The notes below the pieces were generated by a model. That model had not been told where the DNA came from and ran no database searches. It saw only the letters and a list, made by a program, of their open reading frames with translations. Shown one piece after another: positions 12,701 to 24,180 of a stretch of 64,000 nt of DNA (position 1 is its first letter; each line of letters begins with the position of its first letter). The translations under genes and the position numbers were made by a program. The stretch comes from Thuidium tamariscinum (Eukaryota; Streptophyta; Bryopsida; Hypnales; Thuidiaceae), in assembly GCA_947034885.2 (NCBI GenBank), contig OX344752.2, forward strand, positions 10,044,001 to 10,108,000, written 5' to 3'.

Positions 12701-14941
12701 TGGGCAACATCGCTACATGTAGTTCCATATGTATTAATTGCTTGGGGTCTCTTCGCTTTCTCTCCGCTACTAATGAATAGTGTGAACCTGAGACTGATGT
12801 GTGTTGTTTCTATACAACAGGGTCCTAGTAGCTCAGTTGTGAACGTGCACCCTCCGGCTCCCATTCATGCGCCTGGAGGTCCAGGTTTGTGCTTGTTATA
12901 CAGACCTTGTGCTTCTATGGTCGTATCTGGTAGATTCTTGTGCTTCAGAGTGCGAAATTTGTGTCATTGAAATGCACAGAGCTGTGGAAATTAGGACTGG
13001 TATCGTTGTGAGGTTCAGTAGAAGTGCCAATCTCTTCCAAATTGACATTTCTTCTAGGCCAACTTAATCCCTGCCCAACTCTACCTAGATAAACATGTGT
13101 GAACAGATAGCGTCATTGTACTTCCTGGTCTTTTCCTAGTTTTGAGGATGTGCTCCAGAAAACTTCGCTGCAACTGCGATGGATGCGTCAATGCCAGTTT
13201 TGGCGTATTAATTGTGTAAGTCAGATCCGGCTTGTGAGTGCGCAGATTTATTGCGATAGTTGCTAAGACTGGGCTTGTAACTCGTCTTTTTTGCATTGTG
13301 CAGTTTCTACGCAAGAATCCCACAAGAGAGCCAGAAGCCCTCAGGTTCTACAAATCTTTTCTTTTCTTTGAACTTCTGTGTTGTTGCTTGGGTAGTATTG
13401 ATTTATCAAGTCTCTCTAGTCCTCAATACGCCCACACATGTTTAACTCGTAAAGGAGTCTGGTTGGAAGGACAATGTAGATTGGTGGAGTCCTACGCAAA
13501 ATAAATTATGGCCTGAGAAGAATCTAAGGTATCTGGACACATGATCTTCATTTTTGGAAGCTTTCTTTTTCTTTCCATTAGTACTTGAACTGATTCAAAA
13601 CCTTCCACAAAATTCTGAAGCACCAGTTCACCGAGCGAACTTATATCGTTAAAGAATAGATGAAATTCAACATACTTAGATGTACGTCATCCTTTCTGTG
13701 TTCCTCCCGTAGTGTGGTCTTGAAAACATTCATAATCCATGCAAGGGATTTGGTCTCTCTTTGGGGTCAATGTCACATCCTAGACACCCAAAATGCACGG
13801 CAATGTCGATTACTCACTGTAGCATTGAATTAGTGTTACCCAATTAATTAATTTCATATAACGCTCTTCAATTCCTCCCAAAATCTGTTACATGTTTTTA
13901 GATTCATTAGTAAGAACCTGCTAATTGAACTTGAGCTTATTCAATTTTAGGCTCTTTTCTTAGAATCGTAATGCATTTGCTGTATTCAAATTATGCACGT
14001 ACAAGTGTACCGTACAGCCGAGTACCTTGCCACAATAAAAGGCAAAGAAGTATTTGGGGTTGGAGGAAGTCTTGAAGATAGTGTCAAACCCTTTTCACAA
14101 TTGTCAAATTCTTTTCTCTTTCATGTATGCAACCTTGCATACTATGACTATGAGGGTGAGAGTGTAGAATGATTTCAGTAACTGGGTGCATTTACTCTAA
14201 TATTTGCATGGATATGCCATTTTTGACATCCTTGTTCAATTACAATCTTAATTTTTTCGCCTGGATTTTTCCTAAAAAACAAATCCCGTTGGATTAATGC
14301 CTATGAGCTGGGATACAAATGAATACACGTCCAAGTCTACTAGATTTTAACAACAAGGTAGAGGTCCAAGGTAGAGGTACCTGTAGTTATCACTTAAGTG
14401 ATTTTCAGGCAGATTGTGAGTAGGAAATTAAGAAATATAGAGAGTGCAAACTTTTCAGAATTTTATTCCCAAAATTGAAATTCCTGTGATTTTTGGAAGC
14501 CAAAATGTTATTCCTAATAGCCAATGTCTAGACTCTTCCAATTTCAATCATAAATTAAGTACTTTCTGCTCACTACATCCTACTTTCTTGCTTGCTACTT
14601 TGGGACGTGTTTCATGATCTTATTGGGCCCAACCTAAAAAAAGCACATTTCAAACTTTGGTTGGAAATAGCTGCACTCTACAGGTTGGGTATGGGTGCCT
14701 GGTCAGGAATGGGTACCTCTATCTTAGGCTGTTCCCCTGGTGTGGTTAGAGAAGGCAACATTGAGGAGGTTTTGTTGTATTGAAATATGTGGAAGTGCTT
14801 GTGTTTCAGGAAGCAGAGACCGACAGCAAAGTGCAGAGGCTGATGGAGCTTGGATTTGACCGCAATACAGTCACTCAGGCCCTCTCTCTCTTCAATGGGA
14901 ATGAGGAACAGGCGGCTAGCTACTTGTTTGGAGGCTTCTAG
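6711..14941 (+). CDS. DDI1: DDI1 homologue: ubiquitin-like / retropepsin-like protease / UBA shuttle protein
   Basis: Complete gene. The exons are 6711-6776, 7119-7151, 7953-8095, 8521-8638, 8847-8963, 9434-9499, 9740-9802, 10302-10346, 10773-10834, 11469-11562, 11784-11876, 12027-12096, 12618-12676, 12821-12878, 13304-13344 and 14810-14941. All junctions are GT-AG and all phases agree, giving 1260 nt and 419 aa, close to the roughly 414 aa of the Arabidopsis protein. Residues 1-75 form a ubiquitin-like domain (MKVTVLTADERI; LMLVSA). Residues 120-200 are the helical DDI region (NADPFDVEAQKKIEEAI, NWEAALEYNP). Residues 203-330 are the retropepsin-like domain with VDMEVNGFPLK and catalytic FVDSGAQSTI (Asp221), then GRIHVAP and FGLDMLRKHQC. 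The last 43 residues are a UBA domain (VQRLMELGFDRN, GNEEQAASYLFGG). DDI1 proteins deliver or cleave heavily ubiquitinated clients at the proteasome. The start is chosen because the first ubiquitin-like strand begins at this Met. The last intron (1465 nt) is the longest. Confidence 0.95.
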
Positions 14942-15200
14942 TCATTGACGATTCTCATTCCACGTCGGATGTTTTCCATTTTATTCCCATGTCAAGTTTC
15001 TTCTTTTCATAGTTTCATTTATTGTTTATTGTTATTGTGTAGGATGCCACATTGTGAAGGATGCCATTGTGTCATACTCCCACCAAACTGGAGTTTGGAG
15101 GGAACAAATTTTTGTGTGAAACACTTCAATGAATAGATGAGGGAGAATTTTGTGGAATGGAAGTGTAAGAAACTTTGTAATACAATTTTGGTACGAGCCA
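14942..15200 (+). other. DDI1 3' UTR region
   Basis: Follows the DDI1 stop directly and keeps a composition similar to the gene. AATACAATTTTG at 15178 is a plausible weak plant poly(A) signal region. The end cannot be fixed by eye. Confidence 0.4.
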
Positions 15201-17972
15201 TGGCTTGTGATTCGTCAGTCGTGCAGCGGTGGACATAACATTGTTAACTGGGGGGATTTCTACCCTATCACAGGATGGATATTCCCCCAGGATGCTTGGC
15301 TCAAAGTTTAGTTATAATGTAAAGCAGATTAGTGGTTGGTGGGAGCAAAAGCCAACCAACCAGGTGGAGCAGAGTGTCAGTTTGCAGAATGTGATTGGCT
15401 TCAATACAGTTGCTTTATGGTAAGAGGCTCAAAAAGCGACCATCTAAGGGCTGGTTCCCCCGTTTCACATATTTCCTTGGACTGGAATATTTTTAACTCA
15501 TTTTTCAGTTAAGGAGAAATAGATGAGGATTCTAACACAAGTTGTTTCATAATTTTTGAAGCATTCTTGAATTAGTTATGAATTTTTAAACATAGTCTGC
15601 CATAGGTCCCATAGTGGTGATCAGTAGGCCTTGCAAACCCATACATGCGTAGTTTCAAAAAAAATCTGGCTTGGTTCAAAAACTAGCAGTGCAACATGTC
15701 AAAAGTGATCTAATTTGTTTCTAAATGCGTCCCTTTCAAAAACTGAAATGGATGGTTGAATAAATCATTCTTTCAGATTTTTTATCACTTGACAGAAGGT
15801 GGTTCAACAATCAATCCTTATTTTTAATATAATCAAGAGACACCTATCCACATAGTCGAGAATGAACCTAATGGGACTCTGAAACCATCCATTCAATTAG
15901 TGAAAACAAAGTCTTAACATGCTTCAATGTAATCCACAATTTATTTTCTCACAGTAAATGATCCATTTCAGAGCCTCCTAGTGGACAGGTGCAAAAGCCT
16001 GATCGGTTTATGAGCCCCCTCCTATAGAAGTTGCGTTGCTGGGGGGCTCCCGCTTTTGTAGGGAGCAAAAGGGTCCCCTCTACAGTGGAAACACCCAAAA
16101 CCGTCCATTTAAGGAATTTAGCATAGTTGGAGGCATATTTTTTTAAAAATGATATTTTTCTAGTATTAGCGAGTGAAAATCATGAATATTAGAAAAAAAT
16201 TTAAAATTTTCGGAATCAAGATGTAATTTTTATAAATTTCCAAAGTGTTGGCTCCTGAGACCACTAGAACCATCCTATAGGTGTACCTTTATCTGAACAC
16301 CTGCTAAAATCAGTTGTCAGTGAATGAAAACTATACATGTGTCTTACAGTTGCGTCAACAAATTAGAATTAAACATTTGTTAGATGCTTTAATGAATGCT
16401 TATGGACAGATTTAGTGGTACTCTAGGGTCCAGGAATAGGTGTAGGGACGGAAATGGGTGTTTCTCCCTTACTGATGGTTAATAATATTACGAATACATA
16501 ATTAGCGAGGAATCTGAATTATTAAGGTACAACCACCCATTCTTGATCACCACCCCATAACCAATCAATAGGGTACCATATTTCCAACCAAGGTTGGAAT
16601 GCATTTCCATTTTCTCTTTGGAATGCGTGTTTTGTATTTTTCAAGGTTTGGATCAATAACTTAATGACACATAAGTGAGCAAGAAAGCATGAAGCATGAG
16701 TGGGAAAGTAATTCTTGGATGATCAAAATTAGATGACTCTAGATGTTGGTCATGGGTCAAGTCCAACTTTTGCCTTTCAAAATTCATAGTAATTTTAATT
16801 CATGCGATAAAATTATCAAAGTTTTTACAATTTGCATGATTTCTATCATTACACCTTTGGAAATTTTTGCTTTGCCTTATACCACACCAAATCATATCTA
16901 AAATATCTTAAATGATCAACTATGGGTGATTCTACCTTAGTGAACTTGCCTTTCTATTTGATGTTGGTCCCATAGATGGTATCGTATGGAATGCAAGACA
17001 ATGATTTTGGTGTTGTCTTCTGTTCTTGATTCATGTTTCAAAAATTTGTAACTAATTCCACAAAGGTCTAAAAAACATGAAACAACTTTGGTTAGAAGCC
17101 AATCTATTTTTTTTCTACAAAAATTTATTGAAAATTGGTTCAAAGAAATTTAGTTTTTCTAAAAAGGTAACCAGTTCTTTCATGGTAGTTTTAATAATAG
17201 ACTACCTTACATAATCAGAAGTTTGAATGATTAATTAATTTGTCTTTTTTGATAGATTTTGGTTTCATGGATGGTACAATAGAACTCCTTGAAAAATAAA
17301 GGTTGGGACTACATTGATTGTTGATATATTACATTAGAAAGACTATTGTCTTTGCATTAATAAATGGTCCAAGATGGGACTAGGACATCAATATTATCTT
17401 AAAGAGGTTATTACTTTATAGAATATTACTTTATTGGACACCAATACATTGGTGCTCCTTATTGAGAGACTCCATTAAGTTGCATGTGAGGCCCTATAAA
17501 AAATACAATAAATTATAGGCTATAAAAGATTTCTTATCAAAGTACACATGTAATATTTTGTATTGATGGAGACCAAACCAAATTTTAAAAACCTAAAATT
17601 CTATTTTGAAGAAGAAGCTATTTAATATTGAAGAGTATAAAGAATGCAAGTCATTTTTTACATTTATAGTATTGATGTCTCGAATTAATTATTTGTATCG
17701 ATGAAATTGATTAAAAAAACAATATAATTCAAAGTTCAAAGTAAATAATTTAGGTTCTATTGTATCATGTAGATTGCAAGTCTAGGATTTTCATATTAGG
17801 TTGCACAGGGTTATTGGCTTATATTTCAATGAATGAATGATTCCATACCTTAAAGATAGGTTGTTTATTTATTTTGTTTGTTATGTCATTGAGATCTCCA
17901 AGATTGTTCATCTCCTAGTTGCATCCTTATTACTATGGGAAAGCCCTTGGTGTCAAGGATGCACAACTTTGT
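15201..17972. other. Intergenic repeat-derived DNA without genes
   Basis: No coding sequence recognised. Several stretches recur elsewhere in the window. About 15430-15610 resembles 19450-19600. About 16140-16280 resembles 27290-27440. About 17020-17180 shares a motif (AACTAATTCCACAAAG, then a tail around ATGAAACAAC) with 33650-33715 and 57680-57750. A GC-rich stem (GGGGGCTCCC / GGGAGC) lies at 16040-16065. These look like old dispersed repeats. Confidence 0.45.
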
Positions 17973-18534
17973 CATTAGAGAAATTTTGAACCCTCAAAGA
18001 GGCCCTTAGAAATTGACATGCAAAGCTATTTATTAAAGGCTAGAGATGATAGCCTTAGTACACAATATGTGTCGCTACCTTGTGTGAATATTCATCAAGT
18101 ACTTATGAAATTGTTAAATAAAAAATTCACTTATTGTACTAAGGACTTGAATGAAAAAAAGCACCTATTGTTCTATTGTCCAATAAGAGGTATTTCATGG
18201 TACAAACATCATGAAGTACCAATGATCTTATCAAAAAAAAATCTCACTCATTGTACTAAAAACACATGAACCATTAGTACTTAATTGCACCAAATTTGTC
18301 CTTCTTGAAATAAAATAATTCCTCAATGTACTTAAAATTTGAATGACAAGAAGTACCTAATGTCCTATTATTCAATAAAAAAACATGTATTTTTATAAAC
18401 ATTATGATGTCAAAATAGGTAGAAATAGGGAAAAAAATTGTCCTTTCTTTGACAAGTACGCATTTAAATCCAATTGAGGACCCCAATTGAGGCCACTTTA
18501 GAGGCCTCTTTGAGAGTTCAAATTTTTTTTAATG
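17973..18534. mobile_element. MITE-like element, family with 34057-34626 (copy 1)
   Basis: 562 bp bounded by inverted ends: CATTAGAGAAATTTTGAACC on the left and a decayed complement ending near GAGAGTTCAAATTT on the right. The body is collinear with the second copy at 34057-34626 (shared GCTACCTTGTGTGAAT and AAGTACCTAATGTCC). It has no coding capacity. I see no clear target-site duplication, so the superfamily is unassigned. Confidence 0.7.
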
Positions 18535-18660
18535 TTTTGCTCCATTTCGGCATATAATGTGAAAGATATTGAGTTTCAAAGTTCTCAAAGTTTTCATGAA
18601 TAAAAAAAATAAAAATTATTCTTAACTTTATTTTTGTTGTAGCAAATGGCAGTAGGCATA

Positions 18661-18987
18661 CTACACTAATAATGGTATTTAGTGTTATATTACTAATAGT
18701 ATTACTTGAACTTTTACTACATGCATTCTAAATTTCAAGTGGTTTGCATTTAGTGTTTTGTTCACCACCCTTTAATTCATACATTTAGGTTAATATTTTT
18801 TTCATGATAATTTGATGAAATAAAATGTAACACTAAATGTAATTTTGTAAAAAATTTGTATTCAATAATTGGCAAACAGTGTTTAATATATTGACAAATA
18901 GTGTTGACAACATTAATAAAATTGTTGATATTTAGTGTTGTCTTTTGTAATTAGTACTATCAACACTAAAAACCATTATTAGTGTAG
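18661..18987. mobile_element. MITE with CTACACTAATAATGG ends
   Basis: 327 bp with terminal inverted repeats CTACACTAATAATGGT and ACCATTATTAGTGTAG. The interior repeats the theme AGTGTT / AACACT. There is no ORF. Flanking bases give no convincing target-site duplication. Confidence 0.75.
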
Positions 18988-19004
18988 TCCTTATGATAGT
19001 GTAA

Positions 19005-19154
19005 GGCAAACTACTCCATTATGGGCCAAATGGGAGCAAGTCGATTGCTAATAAAATTGTAATGGTGGTGTACATTCAAGTTCAAAAATGTACACCATTA
19101 CAAGTTTGCCTACAATGGGCTTGCTCCCATTTTGTCTATAATAGGGTAGTTTAC
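19005..19154. repeat. Small palindromic element, 150 bp
   Basis: The left half GGCAAACTACTCCATTAT..AATGGGAGCAAG is answered by CTTGCTCCCATTTTGTCTAT..GTAGTTTACC, with a second internal pair (TGTACATT / AATGTACACC). It lies only 17 bp from the preceding MITE, a small insertion cluster. Confidence 0.75.
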
Positions 19155-20830
19155 CCTTTGATCATCTGAGAACTTAAAGGATTAATAAGTTTACTCTGAA
19201 TTGTGGAAAGATGGGTTATAACACTCACTTTGATAATGTGGCAAGGAAGTTGGGAAGCTGAGTTGGGAACTAAGGTAGTTTGCTCATAAAGCAACCGTTT
19301 CAGCCTACCTAACTCATCATTGACAGTAATACATATTTCAAACAACATGTGACTTGCTCCTAACTAGGGCAGGTCATATTTAGAACACAAAGTCACTTTT
19401 AGAGCAGACTACCTTAGTTAGTCTAATAAGGTAGGGGGCTATAAAAGTGACCCTTTACGAGCTGATTTGCATTTTGGGGAAGCTAAACTTCTTTAAAAAA
19501 AATTTAGTAAATTTTTGTGGTAAGAAAAATGGAATTGAGATTTAACCAAAGTTGTTTCATATTTTTTGGACCTTCATGGGATTAGTTATGTATTTTTGAA
19601 GTTGAAAATACAGTGGTTTCTAAAAGCGACCCCTCCTGAAATGTACACTTCTGGTACATGTTAGAGGCAAAATCTACCAGATCTCTTTTAGAGATAGGGT
19701 CACAATTACAGCTCCCTACCTTAACTGTTTCAGCACACGGCCCAATGCCAGGATCTGCAACTTGCAATGGAAGGAATGCTGTGCAGTCAAGTTTCAAAGA
19801 GCCATCGTCGATTTCACGAATTGGAGTACCTGCCTGATTGACACCAATGATCCTTGGTTTGCAACCCGAATTGCTTGCAAGGGAATGCGAAATTAAGGGT
19901 CGAGGAAATCAATGGTGCCCACAATGCTGATGGAAGTGCTACTAAGGTTGAAGCACAAGTACCTTAGTTGCTCATTTAAGCAATTTTGGAGCAGATTGTA
20001 AGAGCAGGTTGTAGAAAATTTTCCCATGTAGGAAGATAGGAAATATGGGGATTGCAAAATTTCCAGAATTTTATTCTAAAAATTGAAATTAAGTCAGTGA
20101 ATTTGGGGAGCCAGAAAGTGCACTTCACACATTGAAAAGTCCCAACCTTAAAAAGGACCAATAAAGACACAATCCAACAGCTTCAGGTGGAAATCTGTTC
20201 CAGCTTTGGTTGGAATTACTACACTGCTACAGCTTGGTTGCTGGGTATGGTTGACAATTGGTGCTTCAACCTCAGTGACTACGAAATTGGCTGTACTGAC
20301 GACGGGAGCACGAGCAGCGATTGCAAACAGGGCAGCTAAGTTACGGCCTATTTTGATTTTGTCTACCTTCAAGTTTGTCTGGTGGTTCGTCGTGTAGCGA
20401 CGGAGGTGTAAGTTTGGAGCGGCTTTCCAGACAGCGTTTAGTTTCGATTCCCAGTTGATGAGTTATTACAATTCTCCAACTCCGTTTAGTGGACACTGTA
20501 CAGTTCTCGTGCAGTTTGGTTGATGGGTACGAGATCTTGACTATTCCCGCACTCAGCGTAGAAAAGTGTGCCTGCGCGCAGAGATGCGTATTTTCCAGAA
20601 TGTAGAGATGTGGATGGGCTCAATGTCCGAGGGAATGGGCCCATATCATCAACACCAGATGGTCCTCGAAACAGTGTCCATCGATCAGCAAGCTATTCCT
20701 TTGCAAACTGGTGGTATTCCGCAATCGGGAACAACACACATATATTTTAGCCTACACGGCACAATCATGGTATATATACTGCAACCACCCATCACCATTT
20801 AATTCCTCGTTCAGCTTATCAATTGAGAAT
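19155..20830. other. Intergenic, diverged repeat related to the last DDI1 intron
   Basis: No gene recognised. About 19960-20280 is collinear with 14380-14710 in DDI1 intron 15. Landmarks are a CAGATTGT block, TTTTATTC near AATTGAAATT, then CTTTGGTTGGAA and a TTGGG/TATGG block. This is either a dispersed repeat present in both places or an old copy of that intron. Short minus-strand ORFs in 20148-20372 look partly protein-like, but I cannot assign them. Confidence 0.45.
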
Positions 20831-21389
20831 CCGATGACCATTCCACGTCTTTTTTGGAAACAAATGAGTTACTGCTCAAATGAAAGTGGGCTTGAAGTCC
20901 AAAATTTCCCAAACAGTGCAAAATGTCACGAAACACTGTCGATTAGCTACAGTAGTGTGCCTGCACAGGTATAGAACTTGGAAATTTGAGACCCCCGCTC
21001 AGTATGATTACGTACTGAACTGCTCGATCAGTACCTTTCATCCATGCGAAGAATGCCACGGCGCAAGGATTTTGCTGGGCACATCTTCCAAGCACGCACT
21101 CCATTAAAATTGACGAAAAGCTCCCGGCCAAGTGCTGGAGAAGAATCTTACCCACCGAACCAGCTGGAGATGTAAAGCCGAGTTGAGTCAGCCAGGTCTA
21201 CCTGCGAAGACGCGTCCCTCGTTGAAATCTGCTTGCTGCGAATTCAGATGTCAACCAATTGTGGGTCCAGCGCGCATGTCGATCCTTCATTAAGTAAATG
21301 CGCTTAGCTTCTGGCCAACTGCCTGCACCCCCTAGATGTCTCCTATTTAAGATGCCTCTCATAGAGACATCTTGCAGCGGAGGTCACCG

Positions 21390-22830
21390 ATACTACATCT
21401 GTCCCCGTCGACTGCGATTCAAGCACCTTGGTCTTCGGAGCGCCGAGCTTGGGCGAGGGGTCTTGCTTCTCACAAGAGTTTGGGGACAATCTGAAGTGGA
21501 TATCCGGTTGCAGTCACTGATCGATATATTCATGATCCCAGTTTCGTACGCTCAAGTGCACGACGCTAGCTCCTGCTGTGCATGCGTTAGAATGCTGCAT
21601 GCATGGATTCTGGTGCATCTTGCGGAATTTGCGGTGAGCTTCATTTTGAAACCTGGTAGCAAGGCAAGCTTCAGTTGTGCTTGGGAGAGTATGCATGCAA
21701 CTGATGGGAGTTTGCTCTGTCTCCTTCTCCTTTCATCCTTTCAAGGTTCTCGGAAAGAGCGCACCCCAGCGTCGGTTGTGTTCTTGATTTCATTTTGTTT
21801 AAATTGTGAGTTTCTGTAATTTCAGCTTACAAGCAATGGTCGAATGTAACCAAACTCGATTCTTCTCGTTGTTTCTGTCCACGCCACGCTGGCTGTCTCT
21901 AATTCCTGATCCCAATTTCGTCCAGGTGCTCGGCGCTAGCTAACTCTTTCGATTCGTTCGAAAGTTTCGGTTGGCGTAGAGGCTGCACTCTGTGGCATCT
22001 TGAATTGTGGAATTGGTGGGGAGTTAAGGATTTGTGCACCTTCTTCCTTTGCAACTTCACATAAAGGTGCTTTGATTACCAGCGCCCAGCTGCATTTTCG
22101 GTTTTAGCTTGTTTGCAATTTTCTATAACTTCAGCTTTCAAGCAATGGTCCGCGTATTTGAATTCAATCCTCTTCGTTGTCTCTGCCTGTATGCTACGCT
22201 GCTAGGGCATCAGGCTTGGTCTTCAAATTGCGTAGAGCTTGAGCGCAGAGTCTCGCCACTGCACAAGGGTTTGTGGGCCTCCTGGAAGTCCAGTGGTTGT
22301 CACTGATTTATGATCCCAGTTTCGTTCAGGTTGTCAGCACTGGCTCTAGGATTCGTTTGAAAGCTCCAGCTGGCGTGGAGGTTGCATTCTGTGTCATCTT
22401 ACGGAATTGGTGGTGAGTTAGGATTTGTCCTTGAAGTATGTGACTATGTGTTGCATTCAAGCAAGTGATGGGAGTTTGCATTATTTATAGTCACCTTCTC
22501 CCTATTTCCTTGCAACTTTCCTCAAAAGAGCTTTTCCCATCGCCCGTTGTAAGTTGGATTTCATGTGTTTGTGAGCTTGGGTAGCGCCTGATCTGCTTCC
22601 GATCCTGTTCTGCGTCCAATTCTTTCTGTTGTCCATTTCTAAGTTGAGCTTTGATTGCGTCTGTGGACCTCCATTGTTGTGGTTAGCCCACCTTGTCGAA
22701 ATGCACACTCCATCATGTGAAGTGGTTAATTTCTTGTGAAGCGCATCCAATGGCTGTGCAATTTGTATCCACAGAAAGCCTTCCATTTGACAAGGGCTTG
22801 GAAGCCGTGTGATCTTCAAGAAAAGTGGGC
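21390..22830 (+). promoter_or_regulatory. Promoter/leader of kinase A built from tandem-related units
   Basis: Three related units of about 250-400 bp start near 21390, 21835 and 22135. Each carries the landmark TGATCCCA.TTTCGT followed by a GCTAGCT/GGCTCTAG stretch and ends near a donor-like GTGAGTT or GTGAGCT. The sequence ATCCACAG just before AAGCCTTCCA at 22776 looks like a splice acceptor and matches TTTGTTACAG in copy B, so a 5' UTR intron is likely. Which unit serves as the first exon cannot be told. The ORFs in this interval are not conserved in copy B. Confidence 0.5.
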
Positions 22831-24180
22831 ATGGCAGATGAGCCCAACCCTCATGCGGCTCCAATCTCTATGGAGTTTCACTCAGCGCATGTTGAGAGCT
22901 TGAGGGCGGCCTTGGAAATCTTGGATGTTAACGACAAGCAGGCGAAGTTGAAGGCAGAGATTGAAGCATCTAAAGTGCACTGGAGTGAGTTGGCGAGTTC
23001 ATACTCCACAGCTGCGGAGAATCCAGCCATGGACTCATCTTCTATCTCATTGTCAGAGTGGGTTCATAAAGAGGGGACACCGGAGTGGAAGTTGGAGGTT
23101 GCCGAGGACAACGTGCGTGTGTTTCGGAGTTTGCAAGAGAAGTATCCTTCCGGGTTTTTCCTCGATGATAATGATCTCGGACCTGATTCGACTCAGCCGT
23201 TTCCCAAGTGGACGACTTTTGACGATGGCACTCACGTGCTGTTGGAGTTGGGATTGAGCAGTGAGACTCCATTTGCCGAGGGAGGTCAAGCAGAACTCTT
23301 TCATGCTCATCTAAGACATGCAGATGGTGGTGTAAAATTTGAGGGTTGGGTTTTGAAAGTGTTTAAGGAAGAAATGCCCTTGAGAGACCTTCTCAAACTC
23401 TTTCCCAGCACCATGCTTAAAAATGAGACATCCGTGGACTATGACTTCTTTGAAGATTACGGCCATAATTATAACTATCTATTTGGTGCACGATTGCTGA
23501 AGTCCACAAGAAGATTTGCATTCCTTATGATTAGAGCTTTAGGGGACTTGCGGAAATTCATCGATGAAAGAATGTTACATTTGAACAACCAAGGCCCACC
23601 ATTTCCAAATGATGTAGCTTTCTATTTCATACATCAAATTGCCAAAGGCATGATGGAATTGCATCAAAGAGGTATCATTCATCGAGATCTCAAAGCTGCC
23701 AATGTATTGGTCTTTGGATCAGAATATGACAATGAGGAATGCGCTTTTGTAATCGATCCATTATATTGGCAACCACACTACTTTCATTGCACAGTAGCAG
23801 ATTTTGAATGCTCCGTTGGGATTGTGGGGACGGGATTTTGGAGGGCCCCTGAAATATTGGAAGCTGTGAAGAAGCGGAATATCTCCCAAAAGCCGGAATT
23901 GTTCACCAAACAAGTAGATGTCTATAGTTTTGGAATGACTTGCTACGAGATCTTATCAAGCAAAATGCCTTTTGAAGAACTAAGAAGAAATGACTATGAT
24001 AGGGTCATTGGTGGTGCAAGGCCCAAGTTGCCTAGCCAAATTTCACCTTGGATGGTAGATTTGATAAATAGGTGTTGGCACCAAAACCCTTCAATGAGGC
24101 CACCATTTGAAGAAATTGTTGGAATCCTTGAAGCTTATGTTCCAAAAGAAGGAGTAGAAAGTAAAAAAGAAGACTCTTAA
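22831..24180 (+). CDS. Protein kinase (TKL-like, intronless CDS) with DFE instead of DFG
   Basis: 449 aa, no intron in the CDS. The start at 22831 is supported by copy B, which aligns from its own Met (MANESN vs MADEPN). The first 135 residues are a family-specific N-terminal region (VHWSELASSY, GTPEWKLEVAEDN). The kinase domain follows: a glycine-poor loop FAEGGQAELFHA (about 140-151), VLKVFKEE with the candidate ATP lysine Lys176, the catalytic loop HRDLKAANV (His284-Asp286), then VADFECS (Asp324) and GTGFWRAPEIL. DVYSFGMTCYEIL and the C-lobe end RCWHQNPSMRPPFEEI follow. The magnesium aspartate is present but the usual glycine of DFG is Glu, so activity may be atypical. About 35 residues separate the catalytic loop from DFE, longer than usual. 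Substrate and pathway are unknown. The family resembles expanded moss kinases. Confidence 0.9.
   Translation: MADEPNPHAAPISMEFHSAHVESLRAALEILDVNDKQAKLKAEIEASKVHWSELASSYSTAAENPAMDSSSISLSEWVHKEGTPEWKLEVAEDNVRVFRSLQEKYPSGFFLDDNDLGPDSTQPFPKWTTFDDGTHVLLELGLSSETPFAEGGQAELFHAHLRHADGGVKFEGWVLKVFKEEMPLRDLLKLFPSTMLKNETSVDYDFFEDYGHNYNYLFGARLLKSTRRFAFLMIRALGDLRKFIDERMLHLNNQGPPFPNDVAFYFIHQIAKGMMELHQRGIIHRDLKAANVLVFGSEYDNEECAFVIDPLYWQPHYFHCTVADFECSVGIVGTGFWRAPEILEAVKKRNISQKPELFTKQVDVYSFGMTCYEILSSKMPFEELRRNDYDRVIGGARPKLPSQISPWMVDLINRCWHQNPSMRPPFEEIVGILEAYVPKEGVESKKEDS

Noticed and set aside
12608-12970. 120-aa ORF inside DDI1
   Set aside because: It combines exon 13, an intron, exon 14 and further intron in one frame; the spliced DDI1 model explains the coding parts.
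20148-20372. Minus-strand ORF with protein-like composition (NLAALFAIAARAPVV)
   Set aside because: No family recognised, no supporting exon structure, and the interval overlaps a dispersed repeat.
21298-21819. 173-aa plus-strand ORF upstream of kinase A
   Set aside because: It lies in the repeated leader units and is not conserved in copy B. No recognisable domain.
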